Assembly (NCBI GenBank): GCA_026709085.1
Contig: JAPOTR010000022.1
Span: forward strand, 1 to 64,000
DNA from: Cyanobacteria bacterium MAG CAR3_bin_5
GTDB lineage: Bacteria > Cyanobacteriota > Cyanobacteriia > PCC-6307 > Cyanobiaceae
Length of the DNA stretch: 64,000 nucleotides
Direction: 5' to 3'
Position 1 is the stretch's first letter. The number at the start of each line of letters is the position of its first letter. This document shows positions 1-9,047 of this stretch, one piece after another. The notes under the pieces were generated by a model, which ran no database searches, was not told where the DNA came from, and saw nothing but the letters and a program-made list of their open reading frames with translations. The position numbers were made by a program, and so were the translations under genes.

Positions 1-47
1 AGACTGACTCATTACAAGCCTGTCTATGACTGGATTCCGGCACCTGG

Positions 48-737
48 ATGGCTTTTGCCAGGGTTGTTTTCCTGACCTCGGGCCATCAACGAGTCGCACA
101 ACAGAATACCAAGCAACTGACGCCGGTGTTTGACCAGGAACACCCCATCGGCGCCACGGGTCAGATGCGCACCTGGTACACAACCAAGCCATGCTTCCCT
201 GCAATCAAATCACACATCAGCCATCTTGTGGGGGATTCAAGCTGGGAAGGGTATGCTGCAAATATTTTTGACACATCAAATCACGTTGTTGCCTATGCAA
301 AGAACGATCACCTGGGTTTTATCATCTACTACATGTGGCAGGGTTCCCGGCGGCGCTATGTTCCCGATTTCATAGTGAAGTTATCAAACGGGACCCTTCT
401 GGTCCTGGAGATCAAGGGGAGCGATAGCCCGCAAAATCAGGCCAAGCGGGATGTTCTGGATAAATGGGTCATGGCCGTCAATGAACATGGCGGTTTTGGT
501 CGTTGGGCCTGGGACGTGGTGTTTGAGCCCGGTGGTCTTCAAGATTGCATGATCAGGCATTCATCAAGGGCTCACTGCTGTGGGCGTGGTAGCTGCTGCG
601 CACCAGGGGGCCACTGCGCACCTGACGGAAGCCCATGGCGCGGGCGGCCCGGCCCAGGCGCTGGAAATCCTCTGGTGTCCAGTAGCGCTCCACGGGGAGT
701 TGATCCAGGGACGGGCGCATATACTGCCCCATGGTGA
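48..737 (+). pseudogene. C-terminal remnant of a type III-like restriction helicase (Res subunit family)
   Basis: The translated stretch from about nucleotide 110 to 555 resembles the conserved C-terminal end of large DEAD/DEAH restriction proteins (BPTD_3080/Res-like). Recognisable pieces are an RTWYTTKPCF segment, VAYAKNDHLGF, a PDFIVKLSNG-x-LLVLEIKG nuclease-like core and AVNEHGGFGRW. The helicase part is absent, and an in-frame stop lies just upstream at 27-29. The original stop also seems lost: the frame runs past the homology into the antisense of the lipA 3' end and closes at 737. I read it as a broken, non-functional fragment of a defence gene. The family call rests on remembered motif similarity. 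Confidence 0.6.
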
Positions 738-1476
738 CGCGATCACAATCCACACGGCGCAGATCCCGGAGGGTGGCCAGCACCTCCGCTTCCTTCTCCC
801 CCAGCCCCAGCATCAGGCCGGACTTGGTGGGGATCGCCGGGGCCAGTTGCTTGCTCAGGGCCAGCAGCCCCAGGGAGCGGTTGTATTGGGCGCCGCGCCG
901 CACCTGCCGCTGGAGCCGTTCCACGGTTTCCAGGTTGTGGTTGAAGCACGCCGGGCGGGCGGCCAGCACCATGGCCAACCGTTGACGCTGGGCATTGTGG
1001 GCGGCGCCGGGTTCCCGGTGGCCACCCCAGAAATCAGGGGTCAGCACCTCAATGGCCACAGTGGGGTCATGACGGCGGATGGCCGCCATGGTCGCCACGA
1101 ACAGGCCCGCTCCATGATCCGGCTGATCGTCCCGCGCCACTGCCGTGAGCACGACGTAGCGCAGGCCCAGATTGGCCACCGCCGCCGCCACCCGGTCTGC
1201 TTCCCTCGCATCCAGCGGCTGGGGCGCCTGGCCCTTATGCACCTGGCAGAACGCACAACTACGGGTGCAGACAGAGCCACCGAGAAGGAACGTGGCGGTT
1301 CCTGCGGCATAGCACTCCCCCCGGTTGGGACAGCGCCCCTGCTCACAGATGGTGTTGAGCCGCAGGCTGCGGACCTGCTCCTGCACCTGGGCCAGTTGGG
1401 AAGCACTGCCCAGGGGGCGCTGTAGCCAACGGGGCAGGCGTTGCTGGGGACCTATGGCCCGGTAGGGGCTGCCCAT
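553..1476 (-). CDS. lipA: Lipoyl synthase LipA
   Basis: Radical-SAM enzyme that inserts two sulfurs into protein-bound octanoyl groups to make lipoyl cofactors for 2-oxoacid dehydrogenases and the glycine cleavage system. The 307-aa product has both iron-sulfur motifs: the auxiliary cluster C44-x4-C49-x5-C55 ([12 protein letters not shown]) and the radical-SAM C70-x3-C74-x2-C77 (CTRSCAFC). The C-terminal RSSYHA carries the serine that ligates the auxiliary cluster in this family. Length is normal. Cyanobacteria often carry two lipA paralogues and this could be either. Its 3' end overlaps the open frame of the decayed restriction gene on the other strand. Confidence 0.95.
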   Translation of the reverse strand: MGSPYRAIGPQQRLPRWLQRPLGSASQLAQVQEQVRSLRLNTICEQGRCPNRGECYAAGTATFLLGGSVCTRSCAFCQVHKGQAPQPLDAREADRVAAAVANLGLRYVVLTAVARDDQPDHGAGLFVATMAAIRRHDPTVAIEVLTPDFWGGHREPGAAHNAQRQRLAMVLAARPACFNHNLETVERLQRQVRRGAQYNRSLGLLALSKQLAPAIPTKSGLMLGLGEKEAEVLATLRDLRRVDCDRVTMGQYMRPSLDQLPVERYWTPEDFQRLGRAARAMGFRQVRSGPLVRSSYHAHSSEPLMNA

Positions 1477-1675
1477 GGGACCTCAGGTGGGCAGGAGCAG
1501 GGCGCGGCGGGCCGACTGGCTGGGCAGGCGAGGCCCACAGCATTCGGGTTTCCGGGTTGGGCAGTGGTGAAGATGCTGCAACGGTGGGATTGGCGCGCTT
1601 GGCCCATGGTAGCCGCAGGCTTGCTGGCGCCCGCTAGGGGCTCCCATGGGAACTCGGCGGCAGGAAGGGGCATCA

Positions 1676-1988
1676 CCAGGTAGCGCGATAGGCGACGAAG
1701 GCCAGCCATTCCGCCGGTGCATGGCGCTGGTGCTGCGGCTGGGCGCTCCTGACCACCGCCAGGGGGGCGGAGAACCACCGCCCGTCACCACTCCCTCCGG
1801 TGTGCGCCCCGTGGGCAGGGAGAACTCCACCGCGCCGTCCTCCACCCGCAGGGGCTGCGCCACAGACAACCGCGCCGGTTGCCGTTGTCAAACTCCCTGC
1901 CGGCCGACAGGTGGAAGCTGCTGGTGGTCAGGGGCGTGATCTCCTCCACCGGACTGCCGCCCCTATAGACGGAAATCGGGTCTGTCAG
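1676..1988 (-). pseudogene. Decayed C-terminal barrel fragment, autotransporter-like
   Basis: The 557-base gap between lipA and hslO has no intact gene. On the minus strand, pieces in different frames join into one protein-like string: ISVYRGGSP, SSFHLSAGREFDNGNR, then after a shift LSVAQPLRVEDGAVEFSLPT-GRTPEGVV, then after a second shift FSAPLAVVRSAQ and a terminal WLAFVAYRATW just before a stop. These phrases resemble the last strands of S8-protease-type autotransporter barrels (QPLRVE, LPTGRT). At least two frameshifts separate the pieces, so this is a degraded relic. The family assignment is from memory. I see nothing else in the gap. Confidence 0.4.
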
Positions 1989-2033
1989 GGGAACCAGCCC
2001 CTACCATCAAGCTTGTGTGGATCCACTGCTGCC

Positions 2034-2954
2034 GTGGCCGATCAGATTCTTCGCGCCGTGGCTGCTGGTGGCGGCATCCGGATGGTGGCGGTGGAAACCA
2101 CGGTCTCCACCCGCTACGCCTGCCGTCGCCATGGCTTGTCCTACCTCACCACCACGTTGCTGGGACGGGCCATGGCCGGGGGCCTGCTGCTGGCCAGCAG
2201 CATGAAGACACCCCGGGCCCGGGTGGGCTTGAGGATTCGGTGTCAGGGTCCCCTGCAGGGCCTCACCGTGGATGCCGGTCGCGACGGCGCTGTGCGGGGC
2301 TACGTGGAGGCGCCGGATCTGGAACTGGCGTTGGCGCCTGGGGACCGGTTCGATCTGGCCCGCGCCGTGGGCAGGGGGCATCTTCAGGTTACCCGGGACG
2401 AGGGCAGCGGGGATCCGCTGCAGAGCACCGTGGAACTGGTGAGCGGGGGCATTGGGGACGACCTGGCCGCCTACCTGTTTCATTCGGAACAGACCCCTTC
2501 TGCAGTGTTTGTGGGGGAACGCATCACCCGCAAAGGCATCCGCTGCAGCGGTGGCGTACTGGTGCAGGTGTTGCCCAGGGCGGCCAGTGAGCCCGCCCTG
2601 GTGGACCTTCTGGAGCGGGAATGTGCCGCCGTGGAGGGTTTCAGTGGGCAGTTGGAGGCCCATCGGGGCAACATGGCCGCCCTGCTCCAATCCCTCTTTG
2701 GCGCCCTGGATCCCCAACCCCTGGCGGCGCCCCAGCCTGTGGGGTTTCACTGCCGTTGCACGATCTCTCGCTGCCGTGCAGCCCTGCAACTTCTGGGTAC
2801 CCAGGAACTGGAGGAGATGATTGTGCAGGATGGCGGCGCGGAAATGACCTGCCACTTCTGTGGAGAGGTCTACCGCTTCAGTGGGGCCGATCTCCGGGAG
2901 GTGATTCGCAGCCTGTCGGCGAGGGCCGTCAAGCCACCCGTCAAGCCACAGTGA
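2034..2954 (+). CDS. hslO: Hsp33 redox-regulated molecular chaperone HslO
   Basis: Cytosolic holdase chaperone activated by oxidation of a C-terminal zinc centre. I chose the GTG at 2034, giving VADQILRAVAAGGGIR; this matches the family's typical beginning and gives 306 aa, the usual length. An open frame extends further upstream without homology. The zinc ligands are visible as C-x-C (FHCRC, about residue 239) and C-x2-C (MTCHFC, about residue 272), the canonical Hsp33 redox switch. The 3' end overlaps the end of the convergent CPP1-like gene by 14 bases. Confidence 0.92.
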   Translation: MADQILRAVAAGGGIRMVAVETTVSTRYACRRHGLSYLTTTLLGRAMAGGLLLASSMKTPRARVGLRIRCQGPLQGLTVDAGRDGAVRGYVEAPDLELALAPGDRFDLARAVGRGHLQVTRDEGSGDPLQSTVELVSGGIGDDLAAYLFHSEQTPSAVFVGERITRKGIRCSGGVLVQVLPRAASEPALVDLLERECAAVEGFSGQLEAHRGNMAALLQSLFGALDPQPLAAPQPVGFHCRCTISRCRAALQLLGTQELEEMIVQDGGAEMTCHFCGEVYRFSGADLREVIRSLSARAVKPPVKPQ

Positions 2955-3615
2955 TGGCCAGCAGGAGTTGGACCAGCAGGGCCAGGGTGCTGCTGGTCTG
3001 CAACTCCTGCAACGGTGACGTCATCGCCAGGGGCTGGGTCAACATGGCCCCCATGCCCAACCCCACGGCCAAACCGGCGAATCCCCAGAAGGCCGCCTTG
3101 AAAAAACGACCATGGCGCCACAGCAGATTGAGGATGGTGATCCCTGTCCCTATGGCCAGAATCAAGGAGAGGGCATTGGCGCGGGGGCTGAGCAACGTAA
3201 TCCAGGCCAACAGCCCGCCATGGATCAACAGCGGCAGCCAGAGCCGCTGCCCTTCCGCCAAGCCGAACCGGGGCCACTCCATGGAGAACCCGGGGCGTGA
3301 CCGGGGGCTGACGGAACGACCCATGGGCAGTTGGGGCAGGGCCGGCAGCTTGAGCTGCTTCAAGGGGGAGGCCGCCCTGGCTTCCTGTTGGGAAGCGGAG
3401 ACGGCCCCCTGGCTGATCTTCCCCGCCTGCCGCTGTTTCAGTCGATCCAGAAGGACAGCGTCATAGTCCGCCTCGATGCGCGCCTTGGCCTGGGGGTCGT
3501 CCCCACAGGCCGCCAATTTCTCGGCTTTGGCTTCCTGTACGGCATCAAAACTGGCGTCGTCGGCGACACCGAGCCGCACATAGGGTGAGTCTGTCCCGGA
3601 GTGGCCTGGTTCCAT
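2941..3615 (-). CDS. CPP1-like (DUF3353) membrane protein
   Basis: Conserved cyanobacterial/plastid family related to CPP1, the J-like chaperone of protochlorophyllide oxidoreductase. The start at 3615 gives MEPGHSGTDSPYVRLGV, and the family's J-like N-terminal region follows (ASFDAVQEAK, ARIEADYDAVLLDRLKQRQ). The C-terminal half has several hydrophobic helices (LWLPLLIHGGLLAWITLL, ALSLILAIGTGITILNLL, and one near the C-terminus). About 224 aa, normal size. The frame is open for 40 more codons upstream, but they look non-coding. Function in this organism is inferred from the family only. Confidence 0.85.
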   Translation of the reverse strand: MEPGHSGTDSPYVRLGVADDASFDAVQEAKAEKLAACGDDPQAKARIEADYDAVLLDRLKQRQAGKISQGAVSASQQEARAASPLKQLKLPALPQLPMGRSVSPRSRPGFSMEWPRFGLAEGQRLWLPLLIHGGLLAWITLLSPRANALSLILAIGTGITILNLLWRHGRFFKAAFWGFAGLAVGLGMGAMLTQPLAMTSPLQELQTSSTLALLVQLLLAITVA

Positions 3616-3760
3616 CAAGCCCGTATGCTGTGCTTTACGCCAAAGCCTACCTGCTTCCTGAAGGGATGGGGCGCCGGAACCACCATGGCTGCCAACCCCC
3701 CGAGATTGGGAAATAAAACCACACATTGCCCCCAAGTGGGTCTCCGGCGTCCATAATCAA

Positions 3761-3838
3761 GAGTGAGGTGACTCGGCACTCCTCACACGAGGCACAAGAG
3801 GACACAACAAGCTCCCACCGAGTCTCTGGGAGCTTTTT
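3761..3838 (+). ncRNA. yfr1: Probable Yfr1 small regulatory RNA
   Basis: The exact 11-base motif ACTCCTCACAC, the signature of the cyanobacterial sRNA Yfr1, lies at 3778-3788. It is preceded by a short potential stem (GAGT at 3761-3764 with ACTC at 3771-3774) and followed by a strong terminator hairpin ending in five Ts at 3838. A CATAAT box at 3752-3757 is correctly placed for initiation near 3761-3764. In known Yfr1 the unpaired motif base-pairs with target mRNAs such as outer-membrane protein messages. The linker between motif and terminator (about 21 bases) is longer than usual, and GTGAGG at 3763-3768 could pair with part of the motif. The 3616-4088 gap otherwise shows no gene. Confidence 0.6.
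3810..3838 (+). terminator. Rho-independent terminator of the Yfr1-like RNA
   Basis: An 8-bp perfect inverted repeat, AGCTCCCA (3810-3817) and TGGGAGCT (3827-3834), encloses a 9-base loop, and the 3' arm runs into a T5 tract (3834-3838). No plus-strand protein gene ends nearby (hslO stops 850 bases upstream under an opposing gene), which supports a short independent transcript here. Confidence 0.75.
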
Positions 3839-4088
3839 CCAAGGATCGTCCTCTTGACCATGCCTTCATTCCCCCTCACCATCTCACCGGCCAGAGGCAG
3901 CGGTGACGCACAAGAATCGCAGGGGTTGGATTAGGGACTTGCAGGCTGATCCGGGAATCTGGAAGCTCCCAAGGCATTGCCGGGGCATCACCTCCGAGGC
4001 CGGCCATGGCCGAATGCATGACTGAATAACGGGATAAGGGGCGGGAAGCTTTGCCAGAATCGGCGCGGTTGTACCGTTTCCCCCTTCC

Positions 4089-7000
4089 ATGCCCCTTGGC
4101 TCCCTGGTGCATCAGTTGCAACGCGCTGCGCTGACCACTGAATTGGCGCAGCGCACCCGGCGGGGGCAGGAGCAGGGGCAACGGCTCTGTCTCTGTGGCG
4201 GCGTGCGGATGGCGCGGGCGCTGGTCACCAGCGCCTTGGCCCGGCAGCAGGGGCGTTCTCTGCTGGTGATCACCCCCACCATGGAGGAGGCCGGGCGCTG
4301 GACCGCACTGCTGGACACCATGGACTGGCCCACGGTGTTGTTGTATCCCACCAGCGAAGGCACACCCTACGAGGACCTGGATTCCACCAGCGAGATCATC
4401 TACGGCCAGCTTCAGGTGCTGGCGGAACTCCTGGGGGGCCAGGAGCCCCTGGTGGTGGTGGCCAGTGAGCGGGCCCTGCAGCCCCATCTGCCCCCCAAGG
4501 CGGTTCTGCAGGCCAGTTGCCTTACCCTGGGGCGCGGCCACGCCATGGATCTGACCACCCTGGCCCATCGCCTGGGTCGGTTGGGCTACGAACGGGTCAA
4601 CACCGTGGAACAGGAGGGCTCCTGGAGTCGGCGGGGGGACATTGTGGACGTGTATCCCGTCAGCGCCGAACTGCCTGTGCGACTGGAGTTCTTTGGCGAT
4701 GAACTGGACAAATTGCGGGAGTTCGACCCGGCCAGCCAACGGTCCCTGGACACCATTGAGCAACTCTGGCTCACCCCCAGGGGCTATGGTCCCCTCATTG
4801 CCCAGCCATTGCGGACCGCCATGCCTCCGGGGTTACAGGCCCTGCTGGGGGATCAGGGGCTGGCGGCCCTGAGAGAAGGCCGGACACCCAAGGGGTTGGG
4901 GCGGCTGTTGGGGTCCGCTTTTCCCCAGCCCGCCACCCTGTTGGACTACATGCCCCGCCATGGGCTGGTGGTGGTGGACGAACGGCCCCGTTGCCTGGCC
5001 CATGGCCGGCAGTGGGTGGACCATGCCGCCAGCCACCTTGAGGACCTGCAGGCCGGGATGGACCCGGCGGCAGCAGCCCTGGTGCGGGGCGTCCTGCATC
5101 TGCCCATGGCCACGTGTCTGGAGCAGGTGGCCCCCTGGGGGGGATTTGATCTGGCGGAACTGGATACGGCCGGAGTCCATCCCCACCACGTCTCCCTCGG
5201 GGCGCGGCCGGCGCCCTGTCTCCCCAACCAGTTCGGCAAGCTGGGCAAGCTGGTGCGAGACCAGCAACGGCAGCGCACCCACCTCTGGCTGCTCTCCGCT
5301 CAGCCCTCCCGGACCGTGGCCCTGCTGGAGGAGCACGACGCCATCAGCCGCTTTGTGCCCAATGCCCAGGATCGGCCAGCCGTGGACCGGCTGCTGGATC
5401 AGGGTACGCCCGTGGTGCTGAAGGCCAAAGGGGTAGCCGAACTGGAAGGGGTGGCCCTGCCGGCCTGGAAGGTGATGCTGCTTACCGACCGGGAGATGTT
5501 CGGCCAGCAGTCCCTGGCCAGCAGCGTCACCGTGCGCCGCCGCAGGCGGGCCGCCAGCCACACGGTGGATCCCTGCAAACTTCAGCCGGGGGACTACGTG
5601 GTGCATCGCCTCCACGGCATTGGCCGCTTCCTGAAGCTGGAAAAACTCAGCCTCGGCGGTGAGCCCCGGGATTACCTGGTGGTGCAGTACACCGACGGTC
5701 TGCTGCGGGTGGCGGCGGATCAACTGGGCAGCCTGGGCCGCTACCGGGCCAACCGTGAGCAACCTCCCAAGTTGAACCGCATGGGGGGCAGCGCCTGGAA
5801 CAAGGCCAAGGAACGGGCCCGCAAGGCGGTGGCCAAGGTGGCCATGGACCTGGTGAAGCTCTATGCCGAGCGCCAGGAGGCCCGGGGCCATGCCTTCGCC
5901 GCTGACGGGCCATGGCAGGCGGATCTGGAGGGGTCGTTTCCCTATGACCCCACCCCGGACCAGATCAAGGCCATTGCCGAGGTGAAGCAGGACATGGAAG
6001 CGCCACACCCTATGGACCGTCTCATCTGCGGGGATGTGGGGTTTGGCAAAACCGAGGTGGCGGTGCGGGGCATCTTCAAGTGCGTCACCGACGGGAAGCA
6101 ATGCGCCCTGATGGCCCCCACCACGGTGCTGGCCCAGCAGCACTGGCGCACCATCCGGGACCGCTTTGCCCCCTACCCGGTCAAGGTGGGGTTGCTGAAT
6201 CGGTTCCGCACGGCCACGGAACGCCGTGAACTGCTCCGGCAGTTGTCCGACGGCGCCCTGGACGTAGTGGTGGGCACCCAGTTGCTGCTGAGTAAAGGCA
6301 CGGTGTTCAAGGATCTGGGCCTGGTGGTGGTGGATGAGGAGCAACGGTTCGGCGTCAGGCAGAAGGAAACCCTCAAAACCCTGCGCAAGGCCGTGGACGT
6401 GCTCACCCTCAGCGCCACCCCCATCCCCCGCACCCTGTACATGGGCCTGTCCTCCATACGGGAGATGAGTATCATCGCCACCCCGCCCCCGTCCCGCCGG
6501 CCCATCAAGACCCACCTGTTGCCCATGGATGACGAAGTGGTGCGCAGCGCCATCCGCCAGGAACTGGACCGGGGCGGGCAGATTTTCTACGTGCTGTCCC
6601 GCATCGAGGGCATGGGCGACGTGGCGGCCAAGTTGCAGCGCATGGCCCCTGGCCTGAGGCTGCTGGTGGCCCATGGGCAGATGGATGAAGGCCGGTTGGA
6701 GGCCACCATGCTGGCGTTCAACGACGGGGAGGCGGACCTGTTGATCTGCACCACCATCGTGGAATCCGGCCTGGATATTCCCCGGGTGAACACCATCCTG
6801 GTGGAAGACGCCCACTGTTTCGGGCTGGCCCAGCTTTATCAACTGCGGGGGCGGGTGGGCCGCAGCGGTGTGCAGGCCCACGCCTGGCTCTTCTACCCCC
6901 ATGAGGAGAAGCTCACCCCCGCGGCCCGGTCCCGGCTGCGGGCCATTCAGGAGTTTGCCCAGTTGGGCAGTGGGTATCAGCTTGCCATGCGGGATATGGA

Positions 7001-7628
7001 AATCCGGGGCGCGGGGAACGTGCTGGGGATGGAGCAATCGGGTCAGATGGAGGCTGTTGGCTTTGACCTCTACCTGGAGATGCTCCAGGAGTGCCTGGCG
7101 GAAATTCGCGGCCAGGACATTCCCCAGGTGGAGGACACCCAGGTGGATCTGCGGGTGCCGGCCTTCCTCCCCGGGGTGTGGATTGTGGACGGCAACGAGA
7201 AGATGGCCGCCTACCGCGCTGCGGCCAACTGCCGGAGCCCGGAGGAGTTGCTGGCGTTGGCGGCGGCATGGAGTGATCGCTACGGTCCGTTGCCGCCGCC
7301 GGTGCAGACCCTGCTGCAACTCATGGAACTCAAGCTGTTGGCCAAACGCTGCGGTGTGTCCCGCATCCGCCCGGAGAAGACCAACATCATTCTGGACACC
7401 CCCTTGCAGGAACCGGCCTTCCGTCGTCTGCGCCAGGGCCTGCCCCAGCATCTGCACGGTCGCCTGATGTACCAGGCCGGAGACGGGCCGGCCAGGATCA
7501 TCGCCCGGGGCCTGGGCGCCCTGCCCGCCCCCCGGCAACTCACCACCGTCATGGAGTGGTTCCAGGCCATGGCCAGCCAGCTTCCGGGGCTGGAGCAGAA
7601 GAAGGCGCCGGCGGCCTTAAGCCGCTGA
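4089..7628 (+). CDS. mfd: Transcription-repair coupling factor Mfd
   Basis: ATP-dependent translocase that displaces RNA polymerase stalled at DNA lesions and recruits UvrA. At 1179 aa it is full length. The N-terminal third is UvrB-like (TPTMEEAGRW, YPTSEGTPYEDLD). The middle carries the RNAP-interacting segment (LQPGDYVVHRLHGIGRF, YLVVQYTDGLLRV). The RecG-like motor has Walker A GDVGFGKTE (about residue 648), DEEQ (VVDEEQRFGV, about 749) and LSATPIPRTLYM. A C-terminal TRCF domain follows. Since this genome's polymerase has unusual inserts, the Mfd-RNAP contact (made through RpoB, which is normal here) is probably unaffected; that is inference. Confidence 0.97.
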   Translation: MPLGSLVHQLQRAALTTELAQRTRRGQEQGQRLCLCGGVRMARALVTSALARQQGRSLLVITPTMEEAGRWTALLDTMDWPTVLLYPTSEGTPYEDLDSTSEIIYGQLQVLAELLGGQEPLVVVASERALQPHLPPKAVLQASCLTLGRGHAMDLTTLAHRLGRLGYERVNTVEQEGSWSRRGDIVDVYPVSAELPVRLEFFGDELDKLREFDPASQRSLDTIEQLWLTPRGYGPLIAQPLRTAMPPGLQALLGDQGLAALREGRTPKGLGRLLGSAFPQPATLLDYMPRHGLVVVDERPRCLAHGRQWVDHAASHLEDLQAGMDPAAAALVRGVLHLPMATCLEQVAPWGGFDLAELDTAGVHPHHVSLGARPAPCLPNQFGKLGKLVRDQQRQRTHLWLLSAQPSRTVALLEEHDAISRFVPNAQDRPAVDRLLDQGTPVVLKAKGVAELEGVALPAWKVMLLTDREMFGQQSLASSVTVRRRRRAASHTVDPCKLQPGDYVVHRLHGIGRFLKLEKLSLGGEPRDYLVVQYTDGLLRVAADQLGSLGRYRANREQPPKLNRMGGSAWNKAKERARKAVAKVAMDLVKLYAERQEARGHAFAADGPWQADLEGSFPYDPTPDQIKAIAEVKQDMEAPHPMDRLICGDVGFGKTEVAVRGIFKCVTDGKQCALMAPTTVLAQQHWRTIRDRFAPYPVKVGLLNRFRTATERRELLRQLSDGALDVVVGTQLLLSKGTVFKDLGLVVVDEEQRFGVRQKETLKTLRKAVDVLTLSATPIPRTLYMGLSSIREMSIIATPPPSRRPIKTHLLPMDDEVVRSAIRQELDRGGQIFYVLSRIEGMGDVAAKLQRMAPGLRLLVAHGQMDEGRLEATMLAFNDGEADLLICTTIVESGLDIPRVNTILVEDAHCFGLAQLYQLRGRVGRSGVQAHAWLFYPHEEKLTPAARSRLRAIQEFAQLGSGYQLAMRDMEIRGAGNVLGMEQSGQMEAVGFDLYLEMLQECLAEIRGQDIPQVEDTQVDLRVPAFLPGVWIVDGNEKMAAYRAAANCRSPEELLALAAAWSDRYGPLPPPVQTLLQLMELKLLAKRCGVSRIRPEKTNIILDTPLQEPAFRRLRQGLPQHLHGRLMYQAGDGPARIIARGLGALPAPRQLTTVMEWFQAMASQLPGLEQKKAPAALSR

Positions 7629-7727
7629 GGGTCGGGGCAGGGCAGCGGACCAGGGCATGGATGCCGTGGACCTCCCCAGGATCGCCAGTTTGTGCCATCC
7701 TGAAACCATCCCTCCTCCTTCCAGTCC

Positions 7728-8159
7728 TTGAACGGAAGCACACCGCAAGATTCCCGTCAGGAGGTGTTTGATCTCGGTGAGGATCAGGAGGATCTTGACG
7801 ATCTTCAACAACCGCTTCACCCTCTTCCCAAGGGGCTGGTGGAGTTTTATGCCCTGCTGGCGGTGGTGCTGGTGCTGGTGCCGGAATGGCTGGCCAACAC
7901 CGCCCTGGAAAACCTGGACATCACCAAGGGGGAACGCCTGAGGGTCCGCTCCAGGCAGTGGCAGTGGGATCCGGAACTGATGCTGGGGGCCATGACCATG
8001 GCGCAATTGCGCCGGTTGGCCCGTCAGCAAGGGCTGTCGGGCTACAGCAGGGAACCCCGGGATCGCCTGGTGCGCCGCCTCCTGCGCAATTTCCGCAGAA
8101 AAGCCGAGGCCCGCCGCATGCTCCAGGACAATGACCCGCCCCTTGATCCTGATCTCTGA
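7728..8159 (+). CDS. Small membrane-anchored protein with SAP/Rho-N-like C-terminal domain
   Basis: Conserved-looking cyanobacterial hypothetical of 143 aa. It has an acidic N-terminus, one hydrophobic stretch (FYALLAVVLVLVPEWLA, about residues 40-57), then a basic helix-extended-helix segment (MTMAQLRRLARQQGLSGYS followed by RDRLVRRLL) of the SAP/Rho-N type that often binds nucleic acid. The start taken is TTG at 7728; a GTG near 7761, next to a CAGGAG sequence, is an alternative. It follows mfd by 100 bases. The SAP-like motif resembles in style those inserted in RpoC1/RpoC2 of this window. Function unknown. Confidence 0.7.
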   Translation: MNGSTPQDSRQEVFDLGEDQEDLDDLQQPLHPLPKGLVEFYALLAVVLVLVPEWLANTALENLDITKGERLRVRSRQWQWDPELMLGAMTMAQLRRLARQQGLSGYSREPRDRLVRRLLRNFRRKAEARRMLQDNDPPLDPDL

Positions 8160-8172
8160 TATGATCTGGCGC

Positions 8173-8249
<77 letters not shown>

Positions 8250-8440
8250 TTCCGTTACTACTGCTGGGGGATGGAACGAGGCCCACAGCAGTGGGGCCGC
8301 GGGTTGGGGATGCTGCAGTAAATTGCAGTCTCCCTTGTCCAGAGCCATGGCCGTCCCGGGCTCTGATCAGCAGATGAAGGAGGAGGCAGAGCAAGACGTG
8401 TGGACACGGCAGGTCTCACACCCCTCTCCGTCAGGCTCCC

Positions 8441-8980
8441 ATGGTTAAGATCGGCACGACAAAAACCGCCAAGGCATTGCAGCAGCTACGTTCCTTTCTC
8501 CTCGCCATCGCAATGTCGTTGACTGCGACAGTGGGGGCCCAGGAAGCCATGCCCGCTTCATTGGACGACCAGGCTGCGTTGTTCACCCGGTGTTCCGGCA
8601 TGAGAACCGCCATTGGTGTGCAGAAAAAACACATTGCCTTTGGCCAAAGCGTTCCTACGGAGGATGCGGTGCGTCGTGCGGTCACCAGTCGCCTCAGGTC
8701 AGCGCGTCTGTTTAACGACCAAGAAGCAGACCTCCTTCTGCATGTACAGGTTCATGTTGTAGGTTCAGCATTTTCCATCGACGTTGAACTTAAGAAAAGG
8801 GTGACAGATGAATTGTATTCCGATGAATTGTATTCCGACCTCTACTTCCTGGCGACATCATGGGAAACAAGTTCCACAGGCGCACACGGGAACAGTTCCA
8901 GTTACATTATTTCATCTTTAGGAGGGGCGTTGGATCACTTCATCGATGAGTACTTGCGCGTGAACGAGAAAGACTGCTGA
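8441..8980 (+). CDS. Secreted hypothetical protein with a 15-bp internal tandem duplication
   Basis: A 179-aa protein I do not recognise. Basic residues followed by FLLAIAMSLTATVGA form a typical signal peptide, with cleavage expected after VGA near residue 33, so it is probably periplasmic. The mature part alternates polar and hydrophobic residues (ADLLLHVQVHVVGSAFSIDVEL), suggesting beta structure. A perfect 15-bp tandem duplication at 8807-8836 repeats DELYS in frame. It lies between tRNA-Pro and the MmeI-type gene in an accessory-looking stretch with less GC-biased codons than its neighbours. Function unknown. Confidence 0.6.
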   Translation: MVKIGTTKTAKALQQLRSFLLAIAMSLTATVGAQEAMPASLDDQAALFTRCSGMRTAIGVQKKHIAFGQSVPTEDAVRRAVTSRLRSARLFNDQEADLLLHVQVHVVGSAFSIDVELKKRVTDELYSDELYSDLYFLATSWETSSTGAHGNSSSYIISSLGGALDHFIDEYLRVNEKDC

Positions 8981-9047
8981 AGCGCTTCCCCCACTCCCTG
9001 ATCATTTCATGTCGCACTGCCATCTCGGTTGCTACATGTTAGAAGAA

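Noticed and set aside
3884-4763. Minus-strand frames over the mfd 5' region
   Set aside because: Antisense to mfd or in the non-coding leader; composition and lack of motifs indicate chance.
4833-7538. 901-codon open frame antisense to mfd
   Set aside because: It mirrors the GC-rich third-position bias of mfd; the product is His/Gln/Pro/Gly-rich with no domain, and mfd on the other strand is certain.
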